Assembly (NCBI GenBank): GCA_964435455.1
Contig: CAYSYH010000007.1
Location: forward strand, 1-23,948
Source: CAYSYH01 sp964435455
GTDB lineage: Bacteria > Patescibacteriota > WWE3 > 2-01-FULL-39-13 > JAACPI01
Direction of reading: 5' to 3'
DNA: 23,948 nt
A model generated the notes under the pieces. It searched no databases and was not told the origin of the DNA. It saw only the letters and a list, made by a program, of their open reading frames with translations. This document shows, piece by piece, positions 6,428-14,708 of this stretch (positions are counted from its first letter, which is position 1; every line of letters starts with the position of its first letter). A program made the position numbers and the translations under genes.

Positions 6428-7918
6428 TTACTTTGCAATACCTACAGCGCGCTTTTCTCTTATCACAGTAACCTTTACGGTTCCAGGATAAGAATGGTCT
6501 TTTTGTATCTTGGTTGCAATGTCATTAGCTAATTTTACGGCAGCTGAATCATCTGTTTTATCAGAGTTTACAATCACCCTAAGTTCTCTTCCCGCGGAAA
6601 TGGCATACACCTTTTCTACCCCCTCAAAACTTAAAGCAGTCTCTTCCAAAGCTTTTAGACGCTTAGCATACGCTTCGTAATCTTCATATCGGGCACCAGG
6701 CCTACCACCACTTATATTATCTGCAATTTGCACAATAGCTCCTTCTACAGTACTAGGATGATCATCATGATGTTCTGCTACAGCAGTTATTACAGGTTCG
6801 GGTAAATTAAATTTTTTTAAGTATTCAACACCTAACTCTATATGACTACCTTCTTTGTCAATAAATACCTTACCAATATCGTGTAAGAGACAGGCTAATT
6901 TTACTATGTTAACGTCAGCGCCTATCTCCTGAGCTATCTTTACGCCTATCTGTGTTTCTTCTAAAGTATGAATTATCATATTTTGACCATAAGAATAACG
7001 GTATTTATATTTACCAAGGTTGGCTATAATATCTCTGGGTAAGTTGTATACCCCTACCTTATGGCAAAGTTTTTCTCCTTCTCTAAACATAATTTTTTCT
7101 ATCTCCGCTCTAGTTTTAGCAACTATTTCTTCTATACGAGCAGGATGTATCCTACCATCCTTTATAAGCCTTTCTAAGGAAACACGAGCAATTTCCCTAC
7201 GTACAGCGTCAAAACTACTAATGCGAACCGTCTCTGGGCTTTCGTCTAAATCTAAAGTAACTCCCGTTTGTTCCTCAAAAGATCGTATATTTCTACCCTC
7301 TTTTCCAATTATTTTACCTTTAACTTCAGGGGAAGGTAAATAAACAGTACTTACAGTATATTCGGCAACATAATCAGTAGCCCCATGTTGCATAGCATCT
7401 ACTAATATATCTTTTGCTTTTTTTTCGGCTTCTGTTTTAGCTTGCTCTTCAGCGTCCATCAATTTTTTACCAATTTCGTTTTCTAAAGTTTTTTCAACTT
7501 CACTCAATATCTTTTTTTTAGCTTCTTCCTTACTTAATGTAGCAATCTTTTCTAATTCCTCAACTTGCTTAGCTATCAATTCCTCCTGCTTTATCTTTTT
7601 ACTTTTAAGTTCTTTCTTTAATCTTTCTATTTCAGATTCTCTTTTTTGCAAATTGGTAGCCCTTAATTGCAGCTTTTCTTTTTGTAATTCTAATTCTTGG
7701 GATTTTTTATATAACTCTCGTTTCTTTCTTTCTAAGTTTTCTTTAGCCTCTTCTTTTATACGCAAAGCGTCCTCTTTTGCCTTTAAAATTAATTCTTTTG
7801 CTCTAGAATTCTCTCCTTTGGATAATTTTTTGAATTTGGAAGAGATGAAAAAATAAACAAATCCCCCACTAACTAAAGAACCTATTAAAAGGCCGCTTAG
7901 CAAAACTATAATATTCAT
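6428..7918 (-). CDS. rny: Ribonuclease Y
   Basis: 496 residues. RNase Y is a membrane-anchored endoribonuclease that starts mRNA decay in many bacteria lacking RNase E. It has an N-terminal membrane helix (about 4-26), a long charged coiled coil rich in Lys and Glu (about 30-190), a KH RNA-binding domain with the GKEGRNIRSFE loop, and an HD hydrolase domain with ACLLHDIGKV and AVAEHHDDHPSTVEGAIVQIAD, followed by the family C-terminus. Length and domain order are normal. It leads the block rny-ymdB-hup. The upstream region is long and contains an inverted repeat, so the leader may be structured. Confidence 0.96.
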   Translation of the reverse strand: MNIIVLLSGLLIGSLVSGGFVYFFISSKFKKLSKGENSRAKELILKAKEDALRIKEEAKENLERKKRELYKKSQELELQKEKLQLRATNLQKRESEIERLKKELKSKKIKQEELIAKQVEELEKIATLSKEEAKKKILSEVEKTLENEIGKKLMDAEEQAKTEAEKKAKDILVDAMQHGATDYVAEYTVSTVYLPSPEVKGKIIGKEGRNIRSFEEQTGVTLDLDESPETVRISSFDAVRREIARVSLERLIKDGRIHPARIEEIVAKTRAEIEKIMFREGEKLCHKVGVYNLPRDIIANLGKYKYRYSYGQNMIIHTLEETQIGVKIAQEIGADVNIVKLACLLHDIGKVFIDKEGSHIELGVEYLKKFNLPEPVITAVAEHHDDHPSTVEGAIVQIADNISGGRPGARYEDYEAYAKRLKALEETALSFEGVEKVYAISAGRELRVIVNSDKTDDSAAVKLANDIATKIQKDHSYPGTVKVTVIREKRAVGIAK

Positions 7919-7962
7919 ACCTTTTACTACTAAACAAAGTAAAGAATAAGTAAGTAAAATTG

Positions 7963-8010
7963 TAACCTGCTAATCCATAGATTAGATAAATATTCTATAC
8001 CCGCAGGTTA
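7963..8010. repeat. Nested inverted repeat in the rny-recA intergenic region
   Basis: TAACCTGC (7963-7970) and GCAGGTTA (8003-8010) form a perfect 8-bp outer stem. Inside, TAATC-CATA-GATTA (7971-7984) forms a second hairpin. It sits 45-92 bases upstream of the rny start, so it would lie in a long rny leader. The rest of 7919-8209 is AT-rich spacer between the divergent rny and recA genes; no further gene is seen, and no clear recA promoter could be assigned. Confidence 0.6.
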
Positions 8011-8209
8011 TTCCAAAAATAATGTAGTAATTGGACTTTTTGCATATTCCTTTTATTCTTTACTTGATTTAGATTTAACTTTATAAATTAAATTTCTACG
8101 TTATTATTATAATACATAATTATTTTGTTTTCATTAACAAATATTTTCGGGTTTTGTATGTATAGATTTTGTGTTAAAATGCTTATATAGTAATTAAATT
8201 TATATAATT

Positions 8210-9265
8210 ATGGTTAAAAAAACAAAAGTATCTGATCAAACATCTGGAAAAAAAGAAGCTTTAAAAAGCGCCCTCTCACAAATAGAAAAAGAGTTTGGAA
8301 GCGGCGCTGTAATTAAACTAGGAGCAGGAACTCAAACAAAAAAAATTGATTCTATTAAAACAGGTTCTATTGCCTTGGATATAGCCTTAGGAATTGGAGG
8401 AATCCCTAAAGGGCGTATAGTAGAAATTTATGGACCAGAATCATCTGGTAAAACAACATTAGTATTACATATAATAGCAGAAGCACAAAAAGCAGGAGGG
8501 CTATGCGCCTTTATAGATGCAGAACATGCTTTAGATGCTGTATATGCTAAAAGACTGGGAGTAGATATAGATAATTTATATATATCACAACCAGATACAG
8601 GGGAACAGGCTTTAGAAATTGCAGAAAAATTAATAAGAAGTGGGGCATTAGATGTAATAGCAATAGATTCTGTAGCTGCATTAACACCGAAAGCTGAAAT
8701 AGAAGGTGAAATGGGAGATAGTCATATGGGACTTCAAGCCCGCCTTATGAGCCAAGCTTTAAGAAAAATAACAGGAGCTATTAATAAAGCAAATACAACA
8801 GTAATATTTACAAATCAAATTCGCGAAAAAATTGGAGTAATGTTTGGTAATCCCGAAACCACAACGGGAGGAAGAGCCTTAAAATTTTATGCAAGTGTAC
8901 GACTAGACATAAGAAGAATTGGAAGCATAACAGAAGGAGATAAATTTATAGGAAATAGAGTAAAGGTAAAAGTTGTAAAAAATAAAGTAGCTCCACCCTT
9001 TAAAATAGCCGAATTTGATATAATGTTTAACGAAGGAATAAGTAAAGAAGGTAACTTAATAGATGTAGGAGTAGAGTTTGGGATACTAAAAAAAGCGGGA
9101 TCATGGTATAGCTATAAAGAAAAAAACATAGCCCAAGGAAGGGAATCAGCTAAAGAATACTTAAAAGAAAATCCAAAAATAGCTAAAGAGATAGAACAAG
9201 CAATAATGGTTAGAGCTTTAAAAGAGGAAGATATTTTAGAATTAGGTAAAACTAAAGAGGAATAA
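8210..9265 (+). CDS. recA: Recombinase RecA
   Basis: 351 residues, normal length. RecA forms ATP-dependent filaments on single-stranded DNA for homologous recombination and, where present, SOS induction. It shows Walker A GPESSGKTT (about 75-83), LCAFIDAEHALD, Walker B VIAIDSVAALTPKAEIEGE, the L1/MAW region GDSHMGLQARLMSQALRKI, and the L2 region GVMFGNPETTTGGRALKF. Overall it is a textbook RecA. A small hairpin AGAGGA-ATAA-TCCTCT (9256-9271) spans the stop codon. recX follows 13 bases later, the classical recA-recX order. No LexA-type box was recognised upstream. Confidence 0.98.
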   Translation: MVKKTKVSDQTSGKKEALKSALSQIEKEFGSGAVIKLGAGTQTKKIDSIKTGSIALDIALGIGGIPKGRIVEIYGPESSGKTTLVLHIIAEAQKAGGLCAFIDAEHALDAVYAKRLGVDIDNLYISQPDTGEQALEIAEKLIRSGALDVIAIDSVAALTPKAEIEGEMGDSHMGLQARLMSQALRKITGAINKANTTVIFTNQIREKIGVMFGNPETTTGGRALKFYASVRLDIRRIGSITEGDKFIGNRVKVKVVKNKVAPPFKIAEFDIMFNEGISKEGNLIDVGVEFGILKKAGSWYSYKEKNIAQGRESAKEYLKENPKIAKEIEQAIMVRALKEEDILELGKTKEE

Positions 9266-9278
9266 TCCTCTTATGTAA

Positions 9279-9914
9279 ATGCTAAAAATAGTAAAAATAG
9301 AAAGACAAAAAAATAATAAAGAGAGGTTTAATATTTACTTTGATAACAAAGAAATAATAGGTGTAAGCTTGTACATTTTACATAAATACAAATTAAACTT
9401 AAACAAGAACTTAAGTGAAAAAGATATTGAGAAAATTGTTAAAGAAGAAAATCTAGAACTATGTAAACAAAAGGCTTTTGATTTAATTTCACGGCGTCCA
9501 CAAAGCAAAAAAGAATTAGAAAAAAAATTAAACTCATTTTTATATAGAAGAATAAAAAGCAAAAATTTGAAGCAAGCTTTAATTAAAAAAACATTTAAAA
9601 TACTAGAAAAATACAACTACCTAAATGATGAAAAATTTGCACAATGGATAGTTAATCAACGAAAGGCACAATTAAAAGGACCATTATATATAAAAAAAGA
9701 TCTTTTAATTAAAGGTATTTCCAACAAAATAATACAAGACGTACTAAGTAACACTAACTTTAAAAAAGAACTTAAAAAATCGTTTATTAAGACGAATGAA
9801 AAGTTAAGAAATGAAAAAAATATATACACGAAAAAAAACAAAATATATGCGTACTTGCTAAGACAGGGGTTTTATCCAGAGGATATAAATAATATTATAG
9901 AAAAAGTAAAATAG
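9279..9914 (+). CDS. recX: Regulatory protein RecX
   Basis: 211 residues, basic. RecX binds RecA filaments and limits their growth. The protein consists of the three-helix repeats of the family; recognisable parts are the repeat starting CKQKAFDLISRRPQSKKELE, YNYLNDEKFAQWIVNQR, and GPLYIKKDLLIKGISNKII. The sequence is very rich in Lys, Asn and Ile, as expected for an AT-rich genome. It is 13 bases behind recA and surely co-transcribed. Confidence 0.9.
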   Translation: MLKIVKIERQKNNKERFNIYFDNKEIIGVSLYILHKYKLNLNKNLSEKDIEKIVKEENLELCKQKAFDLISRRPQSKKELEKKLNSFLYRRIKSKNLKQALIKKTFKILEKYNYLNDEKFAQWIVNQRKAQLKGPLYIKKDLLIKGISNKIIQDVLSNTNFKKELKKSFIKTNEKLRNEKNIYTKKNKIYAYLLRQGFYPEDINNIIEKVK

Positions 9915-9935
9915 CCATTTACTACACATATCATA

Positions 9936-9951
9936 ACATGTACACACATGT
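9936..9951 (+). terminator. Possible terminator after recX
   Basis: A hairpin ACATGT-ACAC-ACATGT followed by a T-rich tail CACTTTGTTATTT, 22 bases after the recX stop. The stem is only 6 bp and AT-rich, so this is a modest candidate. Confidence 0.35.
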
Positions 9952-10029
9952 CACTTTGTTATTTATGTATAAAGTTTGATTATTATAAAAAATATCATAA
10001 TATTAAAGTAATATTAATTTTTTTAAATT

Positions 10030-11145
10030 ATGGACTTAAGAAATAAAAAATTAGCCAAAGTTTTAATAGAACATTCATTAGAAGTTAAAAAAGGAGATAA
10101 AGTGGTAATTTCTACTTCGGATTTGCATCCTACAGATTTGGTTAGGGAAACATTGAAATTAATATTGCAAAAAGGAGCTTACCCTTATTTAGATATTATG
10201 GGATGGAATTGGATATTAGGAAGATCTAGTTACGGAGATTTAGCAAGAGTCTATATAGAAAATGCAAATATAGATCAGCTACAAAAAATACCAACCATAT
10301 ACAAAAACATAATAGATTGGGGAACAAAATTTGTTAGAATAACTACTCTTAATAACTATGCTCATTTAGCAGGAGTGGATTCTAAAAAAATGATTAATTT
10401 CAATAAAGCATATGAGAAAGAATTTAATAGATTAATAGACAAGAGAGCTTGGATATTGACATACTACCCTACCCCGGCCTTAGCACAACAGGCAGGAATG
10501 AGCGAAGAGGAGCTAACAAACTTTTATTTTAAAGCGTGTTTAATAGATTATAAAAAGATGAAGAGGCAAGGAGATAAAGTAGCAAAAATAATGGATAGGG
10601 CCAAAGTAGTACATATTGTAGGAGAAAAAACAGATTTATATATAAACATAGAAGGACGTCTAGCAGAAAATGCTTATGGAAAAAGGAATATACCCGATGG
10701 GGAAGTATTTTTGGCACCTGTTTATCAAAAAACAAAAGGATACATTTACTATGATTTAATTAATTATAAAGATGGAGTGGATGTTAAAGGGGTTTATTTA
10801 GAATTTGAAAAAGGAAAGGTAATAAAATCAAAAGCAGAGCAAGGAGAAGAAGTTTTAAATAGAATATTAAATACAGATAAAGGAGCTAGGTATTTAGGAG
10901 AGTTAGGATTAGGATTAAATTATGGTATAACCAAACCCATGAGAAACACTTTATTTGACGAAAAAATAGGAGGAACAGTACACGTTACCTTAGGAAAGGC
11001 TTATAAATCTAAAAGAGGAGGTGCACCAAAAGGGGGTAATAAATCGGCAATACATTGGGACTTAGTTAAAGATATGAGAAAAAAAGGATCTTACATTGAA
11101 GTAGATGGACAAATAGTATTTAAAGAAGGTAAATGGTTGATTTAA
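10030..11145 (+). CDS. M29-family aminopeptidase (AmpS/PepS-like)
   Basis: 371 residues. M29 enzymes are cytosolic metallo-aminopeptidases that release N-terminal amino acids from peptides. The expected metal ligands are visible: Glu225 in IPDGEVF, Glu291 in LGELGLGLN, His318 in GGTVHVTLG, and His342/Asp344 in AIHWDLV, with the DEKIGGT block (310-316). The N-terminal half (MDLRNKKLAKVLIEHSLEVK) is the family substrate-access domain. It has its own intergenic region after recX. It probably serves amino-acid salvage from peptides in an organism with little biosynthesis, together with the nearby M20 peptidase; that link is an inference. Confidence 0.92.
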   Translation: MDLRNKKLAKVLIEHSLEVKKGDKVVISTSDLHPTDLVRETLKLILQKGAYPYLDIMGWNWILGRSSYGDLARVYIENANIDQLQKIPTIYKNIIDWGTKFVRITTLNNYAHLAGVDSKKMINFNKAYEKEFNRLIDKRAWILTYYPTPALAQQAGMSEEELTNFYFKACLIDYKKMKRQGDKVAKIMDRAKVVHIVGEKTDLYINIEGRLAENAYGKRNIPDGEVFLAPVYQKTKGYIYYDLINYKDGVDVKGVYLEFEKGKVIKSKAEQGEEVLNRILNTDKGARYLGELGLGLNYGITKPMRNTLFDEKIGGTVHVTLGKAYKSKRGGAPKGGNKSAIHWDLVKDMRKKGSYIEVDGQIVFKEGKWLI

Positions 11146-11203
11146 AATAAATATACACATACACAAACATTTTTTTAAATAAAATTACATATTATTTATT
11201 ATT

Positions 11204-11280
11204 CGGGGTGTGGCGCAGTTGGCTAGCGCGTTGCGTTCGGGACGCAGAGGTCACAGGTTCAAGTCCTGTCACCCCGACCA
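11204..11280 (+). tRNA. tRNA-Pro (anticodon CGG)
   Basis: A complete cloverleaf. The acceptor CGGGGTG pairs with CACCCCG, with the unusual C1-G72 pair typical of bacterial proline tRNAs. The anticodon loop TTCGGGA gives CGG at 11238-11240. The T-arm is CAGGTTCAAGTCCTG, and CCA is encoded at 11278-11280. It reads CCG. No clear promoter was seen upstream. The GC-rich structured stretch starts a few dozen bases downstream. Confidence 0.95.
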
Positions 11281-11318
11281 ATCAAGACTTTTTGAAAATT
11301 TGGAAGCGATTGATTGCT

Positions 11319-11491
11319 CGCTCCCCCTGCAGGGGCGGGGCTACGCCCGCATAAAAGGAAAAAGGGGGCGAAAAAATTAAAAAATGTAGAGAAAATTTTT
11401 CTGTTTTGCTCAGCTGGGCGGAGACGCTGGGCGGGTTTCTGCCGTTCACAGCAGAAATTGTTGCTCGAAAAAGGTTCGAGCTTCGTCCAGT
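11319..11491 (+). ncRNA. Candidate structured RNA downstream of tRNA-Pro (unrecognised)
   Basis: 11301-11490 is 51% GC (97 of 190 bases counted) in a window of roughly one third GC. The 5' part has CG..CCCCCT (11319-11328) pairing with AGGGGGCG (11363-11370), enclosing the hairpin GCGGG/CCCGC (11335-11350). The 3' part is a three-way junction. A closing helix of CTGGGCGGA (11414-11422) with TTCGTCCAG (11482-11490) encloses the hairpins TTTCTGC/GCAGAAA (11436-11457) and GCTCGAA/TTCGAGC (11463-11481). Two pairs in the closing helix are G-U when read as plus-strand RNA and would be C-A on the other strand, favouring the plus strand. A 9-base direct repeat GCTGGGCGG occurs at 11413 and 11426. It matches no RNA family I know (not tmRNA, SRP or 6S by their hallmarks). 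The 73-codon minus frame across it resembles no known protein. Confidence 0.45.
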
Positions 11492-11535
11492 AATTGCGAC
11501 CATTCAGTACAGTTAATTTATTATAAAAAAGAGTG

Positions 11536-12846
11536 CTAACTAAAAAATTTTTTGGAGAATTCTAAACCTTTTTTAATTAAACCAATATCAAAATTTTCAT
11601 CTACACCATGCATATTACAATCATCATTACCTAAAGAAACCAATAATGGGTCAACTTTAAAGACCTCTTTAAAATCTACTACTATAGGTATAGTAGCTCC
11701 ACAATAATCAATTAAAACTTCATCTTGATATACTTCTTCTAAAAGGGATATTGTTTTTTTATGCATGGGTGAGGTAATATCTACCTTTACAGGATCTACA
11801 TATTCTTTTGCATCCTCAATATGTAAACTTACATAAGAAGGGGTTTGCTTTTTTACATATTCTTTAAATAAATTTACCACATCTTTAGTACGCTGATTTG
11901 CACCAATTCTAAAGTTAATTTTAGCAGAGGCTTTTGAAGGGATAATATTTGAATAGCCCTCATCAATATATCCTGAGTAAATACCACTAGGTATAATCAT
12001 GGATTCAAAACCTACTGTGGAACTAAAATTATTTTTGTGGTCGATAAAGAATTTTTTGATACCTAAAGAATTTAAATGTTTCCTTCTTTCAATATCCATT
12101 TTTTTACACAGCTCCTTTTCTTTTTTTGTCATTCGTGCTAACCCTTGATAAAAATTAGGTATAACTACCCTATAAGATTTATCATAAAAAGAGCTTATCA
12201 ATTTAGATAATTCAACACTAGCACTAGGTACCGCACCACCATAAAGGCCAGAATGCAAATTATTTTTAGCAGTAGTTAAATGAAGCGAAATATTAGCGGT
12301 ACCCCTAAAAGATGCGGTTATAACAGGCTTATATGGTAACTCGCCATCAGAAATCATAATATAATTACAAGAAAAATCTTTTTTACGCGCGCGAATAAGT
12401 TTATCTAAACCAGCTCCCCCAGTCTCTTCATTTCCCTCAATTAAAAATTTAACATTATATTTTAGCTTACCTTTAGCTATCAAATCAAAAACAGAGATCA
12501 TATGAATTAAAAACTGACCTTTATTATCTACAACTCCTCTACCATACAATTTCCCATTCTTTTGTGTTAACTTAAACGGATCAAACGACCAACCATCATT
12601 TTTTTTAGCGGGTTGCACATCGTAGTGACCATAAACTAAAATGGTTTCTGTGTCAGAAGATACTGTATAATCAGCATAAACTACAGGGTTCCCATAACCT
12701 GTTATAGCTTTAGCAGTAAAACCTTGTTTAATAAATTGATGCAATAACCATTTAACGGTTTTATTTATTTCTTTGGTATATAAGGAATCAGTAGAAATAC
12801 TTTTAAATTGTATTAAGTCTTTTAAAAGAGATTTATATTTATCCAT
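11536..12846 (-). CDS. M20-family dipeptidase/metallohydrolase
   Basis: 436 residues. M20 enzymes are two-zinc hydrolases; this one resembles the dipeptidase/carnosinase branch. Metal-site motifs are VYGHYDVQPA (His74, Asp76), GRGVVDNKGQ (Asp107, bridging), EGNEETGG (general-base Glu140 and Glu141), ISDGEL (Asp167), and a C-terminal MHGVDENF (His413). The lid/dimerisation domain lies in the middle with HSGLYGGAVPSA. It is likely cytosolic and involved in peptide use. It stands alone on the minus strand between the structured stretch and divergent guaC. The start ATG at 12846 lacks a clear Shine-Dalgarno. Confidence 0.9.
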   Translation of the reverse strand: MDKYKSLLKDLIQFKSISTDSLYTKEINKTVKWLLHQFIKQGFTAKAITGYGNPVVYADYTVSSDTETILVYGHYDVQPAKKNDGWSFDPFKLTQKNGKLYGRGVVDNKGQFLIHMISVFDLIAKGKLKYNVKFLIEGNEETGGAGLDKLIRARKKDFSCNYIMISDGELPYKPVITASFRGTANISLHLTTAKNNLHSGLYGGAVPSASVELSKLISSFYDKSYRVVIPNFYQGLARMTKKEKELCKKMDIERRKHLNSLGIKKFFIDHKNNFSSTVGFESMIIPSGIYSGYIDEGYSNIIPSKASAKINFRIGANQRTKDVVNLFKEYVKKQTPSYVSLHIEDAKEYVDPVKVDITSPMHKKTISLLEEVYQDEVLIDYCGATIPIVVDFKEVFKVDPLLVSLGNDDCNMHGVDENFDIGLIKKGLEFSKKFFS

Positions 12847-12878
12847 AGAATGAATTTAAAAAAACATTAAACAATAAA

Positions 12879-12908
12879 TTGTATATCTATAATAACAGAA
12901 AATATGAT
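12879..12908 (+). promoter_or_regulatory. Probable guaC promoter
   Basis: TTGTAT (12879-12884), 18 bases, TATGAT (12903-12908). A second -10-like TATAAT at 12913-12918 lacks a -35. Both lie upstream of the preferred guaC start and overlap the alternative ATG at 12904. Confidence 0.45.
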
Positions 12909-12939
12909 AAAATATAATTGTTTAACCCCAATATATATT

Positions 12940-13974
12940 ATGAGAATAGAAAGCGAACTAAAGCTAGCATATAAAGATGTGCTTATAAGACCTAAAAGGT
13001 CAAAATTAACATCCCGTAAAAACGTTATACTAAAAAGAAAATTTTCATTTTTGCATTCAAATCAAGAATGGGAGGGTATACCCATTGTTGCAGCAAACAT
13101 GGATACTTCGGGAACAATGGATATTGCTAAAAAATTGAGCAAATATTCTATGTTAACTTGCTTACATAAATTTCATTCAGAAAAAGACTTTTTAAAAAAC
13201 AAAAATAAAAAAATCTTTAAGTACATAGCAGTAACCTCAGGAATAAAACCCCACGAGCTAAAAAAGTTAGATAATATAGTAAAAAAAACCAAACCTAAAT
13301 TTATATGTTTAGACGTAGCAAATGGGTATACAGAAAGATTCTCAAGTGTGGTAAATAAAGTTAGAAAGCTATACCCTAAAATAACCCTAATAGCAGGAAA
13401 TGTAGCCACAGCAGAAATGACACAACAACTAATATTGGCGGGAGCAGATATTGTTAAGATAGGGATAGGACCCGGAAGCGCATGTACTACAAGAAAAAAA
13501 ACAGGTGTGGGATATCCTCAATTATCGGCAATTATAGAATGTGCAGATGCAGCACACGGGCTAAAAGGAAATATTATGGCAGATGGAGGATGCACTACCC
13601 CAGGGGACATATGCAAAGCATTTGGAGCCGGGGCAGATTTTGTAATGTTAGGCGGAATGTTTGCAGGACATAAAGAAAGTGGCGGAAACTTGGTAGAAGA
13701 AGATGGTAAAAAATATAAACTTTTTTACGGAATGAGTTCAGATACTGCCATGAAAAAATACTACGGATCTATAAAAAAACACCAAACATCAGAGGGGAAA
13801 ACTGTTAAGGTACCTTATAAAGGTCCTGTAGAAAACACAATATTAGATATTTTAGGAGGAATAAGATCTTGTTGTACCTACATTGGGGCAAAAAGGTTAA
13901 AGGATATACCAAAATGCACAACATTTGTTAAAGTTACTCAAATAACAAATGATATTTTTGGATCTTCATTATAA
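12940..13974 (+). CDS. guaC: GMP reductase
   Basis: 344 residues. GuaC reduces GMP to IMP with NADPH, feeding guanine nucleotides back into the purine pool. The N-terminus MRIESELKLAYKDVLIRPKRS closely follows the Escherichia coli GuaC start, so ATG 12940 is chosen; the ATG 12 codons upstream sits in the -10 box. It has the catalytic loop IGPGSACTTRKKTGVGYPQL with the active-site cysteine, MADGGCTTPGDICKAFGAGA, the phosphate-binding MLGGMFAGHKESGG, FYGMSSDTAMK, and EGKTVKVPYKGPVENT. There is no CBS domain, which fits GuaC rather than IMP dehydrogenase. It likely belongs to purine salvage. Confidence 0.95.
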   Translation: MRIESELKLAYKDVLIRPKRSKLTSRKNVILKRKFSFLHSNQEWEGIPIVAANMDTSGTMDIAKKLSKYSMLTCLHKFHSEKDFLKNKNKKIFKYIAVTSGIKPHELKKLDNIVKKTKPKFICLDVANGYTERFSSVVNKVRKLYPKITLIAGNVATAEMTQQLILAGADIVKIGIGPGSACTTRKKTGVGYPQLSAIIECADAAHGLKGNIMADGGCTTPGDICKAFGAGADFVMLGGMFAGHKESGGNLVEEDGKKYKLFYGMSSDTAMKKYYGSIKKHQTSEGKTVKVPYKGPVENTILDILGGIRSCCTYIGAKRLKDIPKCTTFVKVTQITNDIFGSSL

Positions 13975-14032
13975 TTAAAACTGAATATTTTAAAAAATGA
14001 CTATATATCAAATTTGTGGTTAAATTAAGGTA

Positions 14033-14641
14033 ATGTTATATACATATAGTAAACCTCCTAAAAAAATAGGGTTTAAAGAACTGGTAATACATAATTCCAA
14101 AAAAAGAATTTTTGTAAAATTCTTAATGTTAATTACAGTTTTAGGATTATATATAGTTTATTTATCTTATAAATATGGAATGATAGAAGGGAGTGCCTTA
14201 GGAATTTTAACATGGTCTTTTTTTGTACTGTGTACACCAATTGCAGATGCCGGATTTTTATTAGACTTTCCCTTAAGAGTTCTTTTTAGGGTAAGAATGG
14301 TATATGCAGAAACTAGTGTGTGGATTATTGCTATAGCAACAAATTTATTTTTTTTATTATTTAACCCAAATATATACGAAATTACATTTATTACATCTTT
14401 ATTTAAAAAAATTTTGATAAACCCTTATCCTTATTGGATAATAATATTTATATCAGCATTAGGAACATTTTTATCAGTACAATTAGGCGATGAATTATTA
14501 GACTTAACACATTTTAAAGATGCAGAAATAAACCACAAGCATGGATGGAAATTTGAAATATTATTTTTATTTTTTATATTTATATTAACTATAATTGCAT
14601 ATCATCATTTATTAGCAAGACTAGGAGTTAAAATTTCTTAG
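14033..14641 (+). CDS. Unrecognised multi-pass membrane protein
   Basis: 202 residues that I do not recognise. About five membrane helices are visible: 27-46, 55-75, 93-112, 133-155 and 174-193. Distinctive polar stretches in or near helices are CTPIADAGFLLDFPLR after helix 2 and SVQLGDELLDLTHF after helix 4; the charged and polar residues inside membrane parts suggest a functional site. A short DAEINHKHGWKF segment precedes the last helix. The N-terminus is basic, suggesting a cytosolic N-terminal end. It is followed 20 bases later by the promoter of the initiator tRNA and is not obviously in an operon. Confidence 0.7.
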   Translation: MLYTYSKPPKKIGFKELVIHNSKKRIFVKFLMLITVLGLYIVYLSYKYGMIEGSALGILTWSFFVLCTPIADAGFLLDFPLRVLFRVRMVYAETSVWIIAIATNLFFLLFNPNIYEITFITSLFKKILINPYPYWIIIFISALGTFLSVQLGDELLDLTHFKDAEINHKHGWKFEILFLFFIFILTIIAYHHLLARLGVKIS

Positions 14642-14661
14642 GCAGATATAACAAAGAAAAG

Positions 14662-14689
14662 TTGACAACATCACGTTTTTATATAAAAT
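14662..14689 (+). promoter_or_regulatory. Promoter of tRNA-fMet
   Basis: A perfect TTGACA (14662-14667), 16 bases, TAAAAT (14684-14689), 19 bases before the tRNA. Confidence 0.7.
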
Positions 14690-14708
14690 AAAGCATAGAT
14701 TATTATAG

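Noticed and set aside
8203..8208. TATAAT just before recA
   Set aside because: It ends one base before the ATG, so transcription would start inside the gene, and no later start codon fits RecA. Probably only AT-rich sequence.
11282..11503. 73-codon minus-strand frame
   Set aside because: No resemblance to a known protein; the base-pairing of the region and the direct repeat explain its composition better.
11531..11539. Exact CIRCE right half-site GAGTGCTAA
   Set aside because: The left arm at the required 9-base spacing (11513-11521, TTAATTTAT) matches only 3 of 9, and the site lies at the 3' end of the M20 gene rather than at a promoter. A single 9-base match is expected fairly often by chance.
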